From Paraconiothyrium sp. Pb-2020 (taxonomy: Eukaryota; Ascomycota; Dothideomycetes; Pleosporales; Didymosphaeriaceae), in the NCBI GenBank assembly GCA_022419385.1, contig JAJUBI010000002.1, positions 1,054,001 to 1,118,000 on the forward strand: a stretch of DNA of 64,000 nt, written 5' to 3'. A model generated the notes under the pieces. That model was not told where the DNA came from. It saw nothing but the letters and a program-made list of their open reading frames with translations, and ran no database searches. Position 1 is the stretch's first letter, and every line of letters starts with the position of its first letter. Below are positions 51,302 to 62,167 of the stretch, piece by piece. A program made the position numbers and the translations under genes.

Positions 51302-54300
51302 ATGGCCTCCTCGGATCGTAACATCGAGGCTGCCAGCATTACAACAGTGCAGAAGCAGGCAATAGAGCCTTATACCATGGCACATCTATCCATAGCGCCA
51401 GCGACCACGACGACCGTCGTAACTACAACGACCACCACTACCACACAGTTTCCACCCTTGTTGTTCAAACCGCCGCGTAGTTTGAGTGAACGAGACCCGA
51501 AGGAATACCCCCTCGCCCATGCCCACGCGCCCGAGTCATTGCGTAAATTCTGCTTTGATGTAGGAGGCGAGCAAGCTTGTTTCCAAGAGGCCAAGGACGT
51601 GGTAGACACCATAACAGAGGTACGCTTGACGGGGGAAGGCTACGATGCACCGGCCACCGTAAGACGTGTACACAAGCTGACATGCATGAACAGCATAAAA
51701 CTCTCCATGGAGACATTGCAAGAAACAATGGGAAACTTCAGACAGTAGAGACATTTACAGGTCAGCCTGCCTTTGCCACGCCGAGCCGCGCCGTACGACC
51801 GAACACCATGGCGGCCCCCCATATTGACGTGCGCTCCGCATCTGGACGCCGGAAGCGATCGTCGTCACCGCCGTCCATTGCAGAAGCCGCCGAGATCGCA
51901 AGTCTGCAACGTCGCAGCAAGAAACCACGCACATCGATCCAAGACTATAAGACTAGAAATACGACAAAGCTCAGCTCGAATTTGACACCCGATGAGAACG
52001 AAGATACGGCACCTGCAACACCCGACACAGACGTAGGCGCATCGAGCTCGTCCAGAGTACCTAGACCTGCTTTAAATGCAAGACGGGCCGCGCTAAGGTC
52101 GTCATCACAACATGTCCGCCGGCAAACTGCATCACCTTCCTGGCACCTCCAGGATTCATTCTCTGGTCAACAAGACAACAAAGATACTGCGGTAGATGAT
52201 CAAATTCCCGATGCGCACGTACTTCCCGCCTCTGTTGTGGATGGCCCTGGAATCGCTGCCACCCCCCCGATTGCAGATACCGATCTAGAGCCAGTTGGAC
52301 CTTTCCCCACCAACGATGCCCCATACACGCAAGCAGGACGTCCAGCACCTTTGAACACACTGGCGGCGCAGGACGCTAGCTTACCCAGCCCGAGCTTATC
52401 GCCTATCACAGCGGCAGCCAATCTTGCCCAGCAGCACCCGTTAGGAAACTTGTACATGGGTGAAGGGGGCGAAGATGATTCGAACGACGTGTCCAGCCTT
52501 GACATCTCTCAAACGACTCTAGGTGAAAGCGATACGGCATCGTTGCAGCTTTTGTCGCCCAAATCACGGAGAATTGAGCTCCCCGATGCGAGCCAACTCA
52601 GCACAAACCCTCAGTTACTGACCCCTTCTCTTATGGACGTTCCGACCATGCTAGACTCCTTCGACGCCCTTCCAGAGAAGATGAAAACTTACGTCATGTA
52701 TCAACTCCTCCGACGATGCACTAAACCGACACTTCATTTTGTTGCAGACGTCGTTAACCCTGCTTTGAAATGCGATTTCATTGCCTTACTCCCTACGGAA
52801 CTAAGTCTGCACATCATCAACTTCCTCGACGTAAAGAGCATGTGCAACGCGGCCCAAGTTTCGCGGAAGTGGCGGGAGCTGGTTGATACTAACGAGCTGG
52901 CTTGGAAGTCGCTATTAGACAGGGACGGTTACAGTCTGCCTGAGAACGAACTGGAGCGTGCCATTACCGAGGGGTGGGGCTGGCAATACCCAGTTTCACG
53001 CGAGAGCTACGAACGAGACCTTCGAAGCATTAGTACTTCGTCTTATGGTCCAGAATCGTCCGAACCGCTCGCACTGGGTAGTCCGGACACTGAAGGCGCA
53101 GTAACAAGGTCTTCCTCTAGTCGATCGAAGAGGAAGCCACCTGCCACTACTAAGCACTGGAGTGTCAAGAAGGCTCGCACTCAAAAGAAGTGCCCTTCTA
53201 GCTCCAGACAGCATATCGCATTCTCATTGCTATCGGATGCTGCTCAACAGCAGGGACCCTTCGAGTGCGCTTTCAGAGCTAAAAATGTCCTTCCGGATCC
53301 CGGCGTTGGTCTGCACACCCTAAGTAAAATGCACCTTTACAAATCGTTGTATCAGCGTCACCACCTTATCCGCAAAAGTTGGATGGATGTGGAGACGAAA
53401 CCGAAGCACATTGCGTTCCGCGCCCACCAACGTCACGTTGTTACCTGTCTTCAGTTCGATACTGATAAGATACTCACCGGCAGCGACGACACCAACATCA
53501 ATGTATATGACACCAAGACCGGAGCATTGCGTAGCCGCCTCGAAGGCCACGAAGGCGGTGTTTGGGCGTTGCAGTATGAAGGTAATACTCTAGTATCAGG
53601 GTCGACCGACCGATCTGTCCGCGTTTGGGACATTGAAAAGGGCAAGTGTACGCAAGTCTTTCAGGGCCATACATCTACTGTTCGATGTCTTGTCATTCTC
53701 AAGCCTACAAAAATTGGCGAAACTCACGATGGCCAACCTATCATGATGCCAAAAGAGGAACTTATCATTACCGGATCCCGAGACTCTTCGTTGAGGGTGT
53801 GGAAGCTGCCCAAGCCGGGTGACAGGAGCATCATCCAGACCGGTCCCCCAGCAAATGATTCAGACAACCCTTACTTCATTCGCGCGCTCACAGGACATCA
53901 CCATTCGGTCCGTGCTATCGCTGCCCACGGCGACACTCTCGTGAGTGGAAGCTACGACTGCACTGTTCGCGTATGGAAGATATCAACCGGCGAAGTACTG
54001 CATCGACTCCAGGGCCACTCCCAGAAAGTTTACAGTGTTGTCTTGGATACTGAGCGCAATCGTTGTATCAGTGGTTCCATGGATAACATGGTCAAAGTCT
54101 GGTCACTCGATACTGGGGCCTGTCTTTTCACTCTAGAGGGGCATACCTCGCTGGTCGGTCTACTGGATTTAAGTCATGAGCGCCTGGTCTCAGCTGCCGC
54201 AGACTCGACCCTCCGGATTTGGGATCCCGAGAATGGTCAGTGTAGAAGCAGGCTCTGCGCCCACACTGGAGCCATTACGTGCTTCCAGCACGACGGCCAG

Positions 54301-54675
54301 AAGGTTATCTCTGGCTCCGATAAGACCTTGAAGATGTGGAATGTGAAAACTGGCGAATTTGTGAAGGATCTTTTGACGGACCTTAGTGGGGTGTGGCAAG
54401 TCAAGTTCAACGAGCGGCGATGTGTCGCAGCGGTGCATCGGAATAGTATGACGTACATCGAGGTAAGCACATTTCCAGTGAGAGATGGTCCTCGACCTTT
54501 CCCGCTCCACTGTCGCGAAGCGTCGAAATGGAAGCTAACGATACCACAGGTTCTCGATTTTGGTGCTTCGCGCGACGGTGTGCCTCTCGAGCAACGAGGA
54601 CGCCGCATCGTCGTTAACGCAAAAGGGCAAGAGACCGAAGACATTGATGACCTTATCGACGCAGACCTTGTTTAG
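51302..54675 (+). CDS. cdc4: F-box/WD40 SCF ubiquitin-ligase subunit Cdc4 (Pop1/Fbw7 type)
   Basis: Cdc4 recognises phosphorylated substrates for SCF ubiquitination in the nucleus. Exons are 51302-51619, 51694-54462 and 54550-54675, giving 1,070 residues. The first intron is 74 nt with a CTGAC branch site. The N-terminus carries a Thr-rich run (TTTTVVTTTTTTTT) and RDPKEYPLAHAHAPESLRKF, which I recall in other fungal Cdc4 proteins. A long disordered part follows. The F-box is near 465-515 (LLPTELSLHIINFLDVKSMC). WD40 repeats fill about 675-1015; I count eight blades, which fits Cdc4 better than the seven-to-eight blade Met30/SconB, whose pre-propeller sequence also differs. The last intron (87 nt, in frame, no stop) would add 29 residues if retained. 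Confidence 0.88.
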
Positions 54676-55281
54676 AGGCCTGCACTCATGACCGATTGAT
54701 ACGACTGCATATTCTGGACATGTTTCAAAAGCAAATACCCCATCAGCCTTTGATTTGTATTTTCGCAAGCAACATCAGCTCGCGCTCTCCGTTGTCTTGT
54801 TTTTTCTTTCGCGTTTCACGACGAGCAGCTATCAATACCCTTTCATTTCTAGCATTCGTCCTGCATTTAGGACTTCTTCACATTGCATACGGATGCGATG
54901 AGGCGTCAAATGGAGGTTACATTGCATAATAAGGGTGTTTGGGACTGTATTTGTTTGAGGGACGGAGTTGACCGTCCTCGGCCGGATTTCTAGTACGTAG
55001 CGTGTCTATACGAGACCATAGATGAACACATATTCTATCGTCATTTCGTTCGGCTGGTGGTCTTTTTACGCTTGGTTGTGCTGGTAAACATGAGAAGGTG
55101 AACTACCTCAGTAGGCTTCTGCAGTTGACCCGCAACCCTTTGGCCCCGCGCCACACACGCCACCCCAAGCTCAGAGCTCCAACCTTAAACAAGCAGTTGA
55201 CCGTAACAGCTCGCTCTACACAACAACCACCGTTGCACGTGCTGATTTGAAGATGTTTGCCCAGTACTACGATCGTGCGTA
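54676..55281. other. Intergenic, 606 nt
   Basis: This holds the CDC4 3' flank and the ETP1 promoter, ending in the short upstream ORF described at 55253. Nothing else is seen. Confidence 0.55.
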
Positions 55282-55282
55282 A
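55253..55282 (+). other. Nine-codon upstream ORF overlapping the etp1 start
   Basis: The frame MFAQYYDRA ends in TAA whose last A is the first base of the ETP1 ATG (TAATG at 55280-55284). If it lies on the mRNA, ETP1 translation would depend on leaky scanning or termination-reinitiation. Confidence 0.5.
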
Positions 55283-57450
55283 TGCCGGCCTATTTCTTTC
55301 ATCTCGCCTTTGAGCTCTACTCATCACGCTCGTCGCCTGAGACAACGTACAGGCCGCCTCCAAATACCGACATCTTCGCTTCGGAGCTCCCTGCTCATAG
55401 CTCGAGCCCATGGTCAGCACCTGCGCCTCCCCAAAAGAGCTATAGCAGTGCCCACAAACCCATTGCCTCAAGCAGCGAAGCGTCCACCATACCAAACCCC
55501 CGCCGATACAGCCATCGCACGCGTCCCTCATTATCGGAGCACCACGACAGTCCTGTCCCGCTGGTCAAGCCGCCCGCCCGCCCGCCACATAGGCGCACTA
55601 AGAGCTTCGGACACAAAGATTGGCGTTTCGACGCAATATCCATCCTGAGCATCGATATGAAGCCTGCCGACGGCGGCGACGGAACCACACGATCCCACGC
55701 CAAATCGCTCAAGCATCCTGCCGCGAACGCAGGTGGATTGGCCACGAAGGGCAAATTCATACCCTCAAGTCCAAAGGATACTGAGATTGGCTGGGGTGTG
55801 GTGCATCTATATCGTGATGGGCAGGAAACACCAGGGCTTTATGATGAGGGTGGGGCGACTGAGTTCAACGAGGGGGACTGCACCACGTTATGTATACTAG
55901 CAGTACCGTCGTATATGACGCCGTCGGACCTGCTAGGCTTCGTCGGCGAGCAGACACGGGAGCATGTCAGCCATTTCAGACTGATCAGGACCGCGAGGGC
56001 AAACAAGTACATGGTGTTGATGAAATTCTGGGAGACAGAGAAAGCGAGGGAGTGGAGGAAAGAGTGGAATGGAAAACCGTTCAATAGCATGGAGGTATGC
56101 CTGGCCAAATTCCGAAGAACGAGACTGTTACTTACTGTCGTGAAGCCAGAATATTGTCACGTCGTCTTCATCAAGTCCATCACCTTCCAGTCAGATGCAG
56201 CGAACCGCGATCCCTCTTCCTACCCCGACCTCGCCAACGACCCCTTCACTCCAGCAGCCACAGAGCAACCCACCGCTCCGTTACCAGCAACTTCGAACGT
56301 CTCCTCTCCGGTGGAAGCCCCCTCCCTCACGTCGTCGTTGACAGCCAAACCGATCGCCCCTCCTACACCATCCCTCGTCGAGCTCCCAACATGCCCAGTC
56401 TGCCTCGAGCGCATGGACGAAACGACAGGGCTTCTCACTATCCTCTGCCAACACGTTTTCCACTGCGCCTGTCTCGAGAAATGGCGTGGCTCAGGCTGCC
56501 CCGTATGCCGATATACACAAAACGACGCCTTCACCTCCCATAACCGCGCGCTCGATGGTGATGCCCCAGACAATGAGTGTTCCGTCTGCGGCTCCACTGA
56601 GAACCTCTGGATCTGCCTCATTTGCGGCAACATCGGTTGCGGCCGCTACGACAGCGCACACGCCTTCGCACACTACGAGGCTACAAATCATACCTACGCT
56701 ATGGACGTCGTGTCCCAACATGTATGGGACTACGCGGGTGACGGATACGTGCACCGCCTCATTCAGAACAAATCCGACGGAAAACTCGTCGACCTGCCTG
56801 CATCCGCGCACGCAGGCGGCTTGAAAAACGCAGGTATGACAGGCTACGCGAGCGACACGGTCCCCCGCGAGAAGCTCGACAACATGGGCATGGAGTACGC
56901 GTACCTTTTGACCTCCCAACTCGAGTCCCAACGCGCCTACTTCGAGGAACAAGTCGAGCGCGCGGTCGACAAAGCCGCGAAGGCATCCTCCACAGCCGAT
57001 GAAGCCAGCCGCAACGTCGCCGCCCTGACCTCTGACTTCTCCAAGCTACAAGCCCAGTACGACGATGCGCTATCCACGATCTCAGCCCTCGAGAAAGACG
57101 CCGCGCGCAACGCGGCGAAAGCATCCTCGGCCTCCGAACTCGCGAGGAAACTTACCAAACAATATCGAGAAGAACAGACCATCAACGAGAGCCTCATGAC
57201 GCGTATCCAGCACTTGGAAAAGAAAACGGAGGAAGCTGAGACCAAGGTCAAGGAGGTGGAGGCCCAGAAAGCGGATCTGGAGGAGCAGAATCGCGATTTG
57301 AGCTTTTTTATTAGTGGGCAGGAGAAGTTGAAGGAAATGCAGGGGAATGAGGTTATGGGGCTGGAGGAGGGCGAGGTGCAAAGTGGGTATGTGGAGGTGG
57401 GGAATACTTCATCGAAGGGAAGGCGGAAGGGTAAAGGGAGAAAGACATGA
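55282..57450 (+). CDS. etp1: RING/ZnF-UBP protein Etp1 (BRAP2 homologue)
   Basis: The BRAP2 family are RING ubiquitin ligases that bind ubiquitin ends; yeast Etp1 acts in ethanol tolerance. Exons are 55282-56094 and 56146-57450, giving 705 residues. The 51-nt intron (56095-56145) is in frame without a stop, but removing it restores NSMEPEYCHVVFIKSITF, the family sequence. The start MPAYFFHLAFELY is conserved. Residues about 195-300 are the BRAP2 RRM-like domain (LCILAVPSYMTPSDLLGFVG). The RING is near 354-395 (CPVCLERM to GCPVC, C3H2C3 type). The UBP zinc finger is near 415-480 (CSVCGSTENLWICLICGNIG, then HYEATNHTYAMDV). About 535-690 is a coiled coil. A Lys/Arg-rich end closes the protein. 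Confidence 0.95.
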   Translation: MPAYFFHLAFELYSSRSSPETTYRPPPNTDIFASELPAHSSSPWSAPAPPQKSYSSAHKPIASSSEASTIPNPRRYSHRTRPSLSEHHDSPVPLVKPPARPPHRRTKSFGHKDWRFDAISILSIDMKPADGGDGTTRSHAKSLKHPAANAGGLATKGKFIPSSPKDTEIGWGVVHLYRDGQETPGLYDEGGATEFNEGDCTTLCILAVPSYMTPSDLLGFVGEQTREHVSHFRLIRTARANKYMVLMKFWETEKAREWRKEWNGKPFNSMEVCLAKFRRTRLLLTVVKPEYCHVVFIKSITFQSDAANRDPSSYPDLANDPFTPAATEQPTAPLPATSNVSSPVEAPSLTSSLTAKPIAPPTPSLVELPTCPVCLERMDETTGLLTILCQHVFHCACLEKWRGSGCPVCRYTQNDAFTSHNRALDGDAPDNECSVCGSTENLWICLICGNIGCGRYDSAHAFAHYEATNHTYAMDVVSQHVWDYAGDGYVHRLIQNKSDGKLVDLPASAHAGGLKNAGMTGYASDTVPREKLDNMGMEYAYLLTSQLESQRAYFEEQVERAVDKAAKASSTADEASRNVAALTSDFSKLQAQYDDALSTISALEKDAARNAAKASSASELARKLTKQYREEQTINESLMTRIQHLEKKTEEAETKVKEVEAQKADLEEQNRDLSFFISGQEKLKEMQGNEVMGLEEGEVQSGYVEVGNTSSKGRRKGKGRKT

Positions 57451-58543
57451 ACATCTTCTTGAGGATAAATAGGTGGAAGGATGCATGGGTTGGTGTTTGC
57501 ATTTCTGGCGTATGGATACAGAGTTCGGCATTCATAGTTGTGATACCCATTGCATTAGACAGTGCAGTCCGTATTGGACTCTCCTCTTGATATCTCTTTA
57601 CTATCTTTACACTTGACTTCAGCTGTCGTTTTAGTGAGATGTATAGCAAACAGCGAGCGAAGGTGTAATTTGGACTTGTGAGCGGCAATCTCATTGCGGA
57701 GTCGTGGCCAGCAGCCATAGGATTTCAAGCCACGGCTTTAAACACTCTTTGTGTAGTGAGTTACCCGAGGTACACAGTTGAGACTGTCCCGTGCTCAGAC
57801 GAATGTCATCTCAGTTTATCAAGTGAGGGGTAGGATCAAAGAAATTCGTGACCTTCCGTCAGCCTTTGCGGTTTGACGTTATGAGTTTTCACTGCTTCAC
57901 ATCGAGTCAATTCATTTCACTTCACTCCATATCTGAATCACGCATAGCACATATCATATCAATCGTAACAATCATAACAATGAGAATGCCATAAATTTCA
58001 GACCAAGCCCCATATCCCACCAAAACGCCTATAAATGTGCTTTGCTGCTACACAACCACTTCAAGAAATCAATAGAAAAGTCGTAAACCCGCCATATTCG
58101 TAGCCAGACCAACAAGTGGCGGGAGGCTTCAACATGCAAAGTGTCCGTCAACGGTCATAAAAGTCGTGTCATTACAGCCCCCAGCCATACCGGGAGGGCC
58201 AACATGAGGTAATGAATGCGGGGGAGAAGAGATGATGGAATCAAAAGTGACCAGAGACAATGCCGAGAGGATTCCAAACGCCGAGAAGAAATCTGGAAAG
58301 AAGCAGCGTTTCGACCAAGTCTTTATCCAAGCGCCAGAGATCCAAGTATGCGTTTATGCCTACGCGAGTGTTGAGATGGAGAGTGAAGATGTGCAGGATA
58401 TGACGATATCCAAAGGTTGAGAGCAATCCAAAAGAACCTCGTTGAAAGCGGTATTCAAGTTTTGAGCTCGATGATAAAGAAGGCGAGGAATGCCACACAT
58501 TCGATGCAACACCCGTCAGGGTCGACTAATCAGTGTCGCAAGC
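57451..58543. other. Convergent intergenic region, 1.1 kb
   Basis: This lies between the 3' ends of ETP1 and the GBD/FH3 gene. It is somewhat AT-richer than the rest. I see no gene. Confidence 0.55.
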
Positions 58544-61247
58544 TCAAATCCAATCATCGTCAATCTTGTGGTTCCCTCCAATAGAGATCTCTTTATCGAA
58601 ACCCAATCCCAGGCCACCTCCAATCTCGACTTTAGGTGCCTGGATCTGCGGCGGCTTCTCCGCCTTCTTTTTGGGGCTCTGTTTTACTGGACTGCCCACG
58701 CCAGGCTTGCCATCAGGCGGACCCATCCTGACATCGCGGACTGGCCAGTCATCTTCCAACGCCGCACCAATCCATACTTTGACAGCGTCATGAACAGCGC
58801 CATAGTACTTAGGGTTGCAAGTCCGCAAGTGACCCATGACCTTTTCGAAGCCAGAAACTTTGAGTTCAGACCGGAAGGCGTTGCGCGCTTCGCGGGTAGG
58901 GAGGCTTGCGACGATGCCGTTGAGGAGGTCGAGGTGCGTGGCAATATAGTTGGTCGCATCCCATTCTACGCCGCCGACGTAGGGTGCAGCTGGCACGATA
59001 GCGCGCTGTCCAGGGAAGTGAGTCTTCGCGTAAGACTTGGGCGGCTCGTCCGATGAAGGTGCGATAGGAACGACGTTGAGATGGTGGATGAAAATCCAGA
59101 AAACTTCCTTGGTGACATTCGTGATCTCTTTGCACCATACCTGGTATGGCCGAGGCTGGCGCATCTGTAGGACAAACGGGACGGTAGATGCCTGCTTCTC
59201 CCTGACTGGATCTTTGAGGTATTCCATGAGCCCTGTCGCGCGAGTGTGTAATTCTGACTCAGGTGCCATGGACAGATGGGCGAAGATAATCTGGATGACG
59301 AATTCTCTCGTAGTGAACTCGCTCGGACCCTTGTGTTCCTCGTCGAACAGCATCCCCAATAGAGCTGGGAACAAGGTTGACGATATCTCAGCGAATTGTT
59401 TAAGAGCAGTGTCTGCCGTGCATAAACCCTTGAGACAACGCAATAGCTCATGCAACAGCGTATCCTCGTGATCCTCTCTCCATTCAACCTCCATGATGCG
59501 ATGCAGGAGGCTAACGAGTTCAGTCATCCCACCTTCGACGATGAATTGGTGAACCCATTCGACCGGCTCATTTCGCAGCAGCAGACGAAGCTTGTGGAGC
59601 TTGCCTACTTCGACATCCTGCGGCTTCAGTGTTTTCTTTAGGTAGTTGATGAACTCTACCGGCGACACGGTCTTGGAGCCTTTGGATACTGATCGCTGAG
59701 ACGAGACTGATGCTAGTGATCTCATAGAGGGGGACTTCGGGATAGCTGTAGACTTTTGTTCCTTCTCAGCCTTCTGTTTCTTGGTGGGAGAGTCACTTCT
59801 GGCAAAACCGAAGGTCCTGCTCCTTGGTCGTTCCCGCTTCGTGGTGCCTCCTGTACTGTCTTCCAGCGGCAACTTCTCCTCTTCTGTGGAATCAGCCCGC
59901 GATTTGGTCGATCGCGACAGAGATGTTTTAGCAGAAAGTCTACCAGCGATCCCAGAGTTGGCCGAGGTCGTACGAGATACTGAAGGTGTGTCCAGCTTGT
60001 GTGTTCGGACGAAGTCAGCTTTCACTTCAAGCTTCAGCGTCCTCATCGCGGCGCGCTGATGGTTAGGAATTTGTCGGGACTCCTACACACGATTAGTTAA
60101 TTGGTCAGGAGCTGAGTAGCGAACGTACCAAAACTTCTTCGAATTCAGCGTCGACCACCTTTGGATCTAGCTTGGTGGGCGACGTCGCAGGTGTGCCTTT
60201 CTCGGTCTGCTTTGATTTGCCGTTGAAAGCAGCTACAGCAGCCATAACACGGCTCTGTCTCTTTTCTGCATTTGATGTCTTCTTAGGGCTGGAAGTCTCT
60301 TGAGGGATGCTTTCTCGGCTGTTGTCCGTGTGGGCCCGCACCAATGGGGGCCTCGGAGCGAAGCTCTTGGAAGGGCTCTCCTTAGTTCGACCTTCGTTGC
60401 CCTTCGTGTCCCCAAGTGGGACTCGATCGTCGCTCTTTTTAAGGGTTAATGTCTCAAGCAGTGAGGGAGTAGAGCCGCTGCCCAAGAAAGACTTTGGGCG
60501 CTCCTTAACTGGGGACTTCTTCTGAAGCGAAGGTAGACCATAGTCGAAGAAGTTGCGGCCCTTGGATGGAGAATAATTGCTGGGAGTGTACAATGCAATC
60601 TCCTGCTCAATGCTGCGACGCTGGTCGTTCAGTGGCACCTTGCTCGTGGTCGTGACATCTTGCAGTGGCCGCGAGCTGAACTCAGCCCAGATGGGAGTGT
60701 GCAAGGGCGCAGCTGCGTCTGAGGTTCCCGGCGGCGTGGTGTTCTCCTTGTCGCGCGTCTCCTTCACATCTTGTGCCTGTTTGTCCTTGCCGAACAGACC
60801 GCGAAGATTGGTCCTCGACTTCGACTTCTTATGACTCTTAGCCATGTCCTCTTGACGCGTTCGGCTTGGCTCCCTCGATTTACCCTCTTTTGTCTTCTCC
60901 TTCTCCTTGTCCCTGCCTAGTGTTCGCAGCGAAACTGAGCTGAGCGTCTTTTTGTGCAAGCCCTGGGGCCGACCTTCTCTCGTATCCTGCGACTTGCGAG
61001 ATGAGACCGGCGGGTCGATAGGAATGTTCAGGTTGCGATTGGAAGCTCTTTGCTGGCTGTGTGGATGGTCGGGCGGCAGCAGCGGTGCGCCGTGGACGAA
61101 GCCTTGCGGAGCGTACGGTTGGACGGCGTGCGGCTCTTTCTTCAGTGGGGTGCCATCGGACGGCGTCCGCTTGTGGCCCGGTAGAACAATAGACTTGAGC
61201 ATCGCAGACTTGTTGCGGCGATGCTCTGTGGGCGCCGGCATCGTCAT
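58544..61247 (-). CDS. GBD/FH3-domain protein (formin-like regulatory region without FH2)
   Basis: Exons are 61247-60129 and 60082-58544, giving 885 residues; the 46-nt intron has a clear ATTAACTAAT branch site and the splice reads DAEFEEVLESRQIPNHQRA. I start at ATG 61247 (MTMPAPTEHRRNKSAMLKSI). The first 350 residues are basic and Ser/Pro-rich. From about 365 comes the formin-type GTPase-binding domain (FEEVL, MRTLKLEVKADFVRTH), then SPVEFINYLKKTLKPQDVEV and an armadillo-like FH3 region up to about 800. The FH1 and FH2 actin-assembly domains are absent, so the protein is not a formin nucleator. It would bind a Rho-type GTPase and act in polarity or cytokinesis; that role is inferred from domains. 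Confidence 0.82.
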
Positions 61248-62167
61248 GGTGGGCGCAGCGCAAAAGCTGTGATAATAGTGTGCGGCAGGGAAGGTATGCC
61301 TGGGGACTCGTCCCTTCTGTAACAGACAGAAAGCGCGAACTGACAATTATGGGATGCTGCGAAACATTATAGAAGAAGGTGGCCGGGTCGAGGTACTTTG
61401 CTGGTGGGTTGCTCGTGCCGCCGAGCCAAGTAAACACGCCGGCGGTCTCCAGAGCAACGCTCTACTAAGCTGGCAACACGATACGCGGGGGCACGCTGGC
61501 TTTGCACTCCGCCTACGCTATCATAAGGGGTGTAAATCTCGGACACCAATATTTCTGCTTTTCCTTTGTACCGATGAGACCGTCGCAACCAGTCTTGCTG
61601 TCCGACAGTGGCCATGCCCGCTTGGTGCGCAGGTGGTTTGCCAAGCTTGAGGCACCTCGGCCTACCGGTACCCCAGTGGACCCTTGAATCCCTTGCCGAT
61701 TCAGAGACATACACCAGCAAGATAGTGCATGCATACAAATTATGAAAAGCGTGCAAGGTGGAACCGGAGACGATAGATTTTCAGGTCACAGGTATCGATT
61801 TGGTGCAAGTCATGTGTAGGATTCTCAACCCCCACTGTAGGTTTCATTCGTAAAGCGAAAGCGTACACTATGCAGTATAGAAAATGTATCAAGCCCAGCC
61901 TAATGTAGTTCTTCCCAACTTCCCACATAACCTTCGCATGCAACCTCTCATTCCAAATCAGGCCTCCTTCATTTCAACAAAGTTCACGCGTCTTCCACAT
62001 CATCGTCTTGGCCACTACGGGCCCACGGCTTACTAGAACCCTATTTCCACCATACGATCACCAACACGCTCGAAAAGCAGCGTAGGGCCCAGGCGGCTTC
62101 CACCCGTCCGTTCACAGCCGGCCCTGTTCACGCATCTTCCGAGATCCTCCTGCTCCGTGGAGTTCTC
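61248..62167. other. Intergenic, 920 nt
   Basis: This holds the upstream region of the GBD/FH3 gene, possibly with a leader intron ending in GTTACAG near 61321, and the 3' end of the wall protein gene. I see no convincing gene. Confidence 0.5.

Noticed and set aside
51302..54675. Met30/SconB assignment for the F-box/WD40 gene
   Set aside because: The eight-blade count, the long N-terminus and the sequence leading into the first blade fit Cdc4/Pop1 better.
61346..61437. Extra N-terminal exon for the GBD/FH3 gene (MFTWLGGTSNPPAKYLD frame)
   Set aside because: No good donor joins it in frame to the body of the gene, and the ATG at 61247 gives a plausible start.
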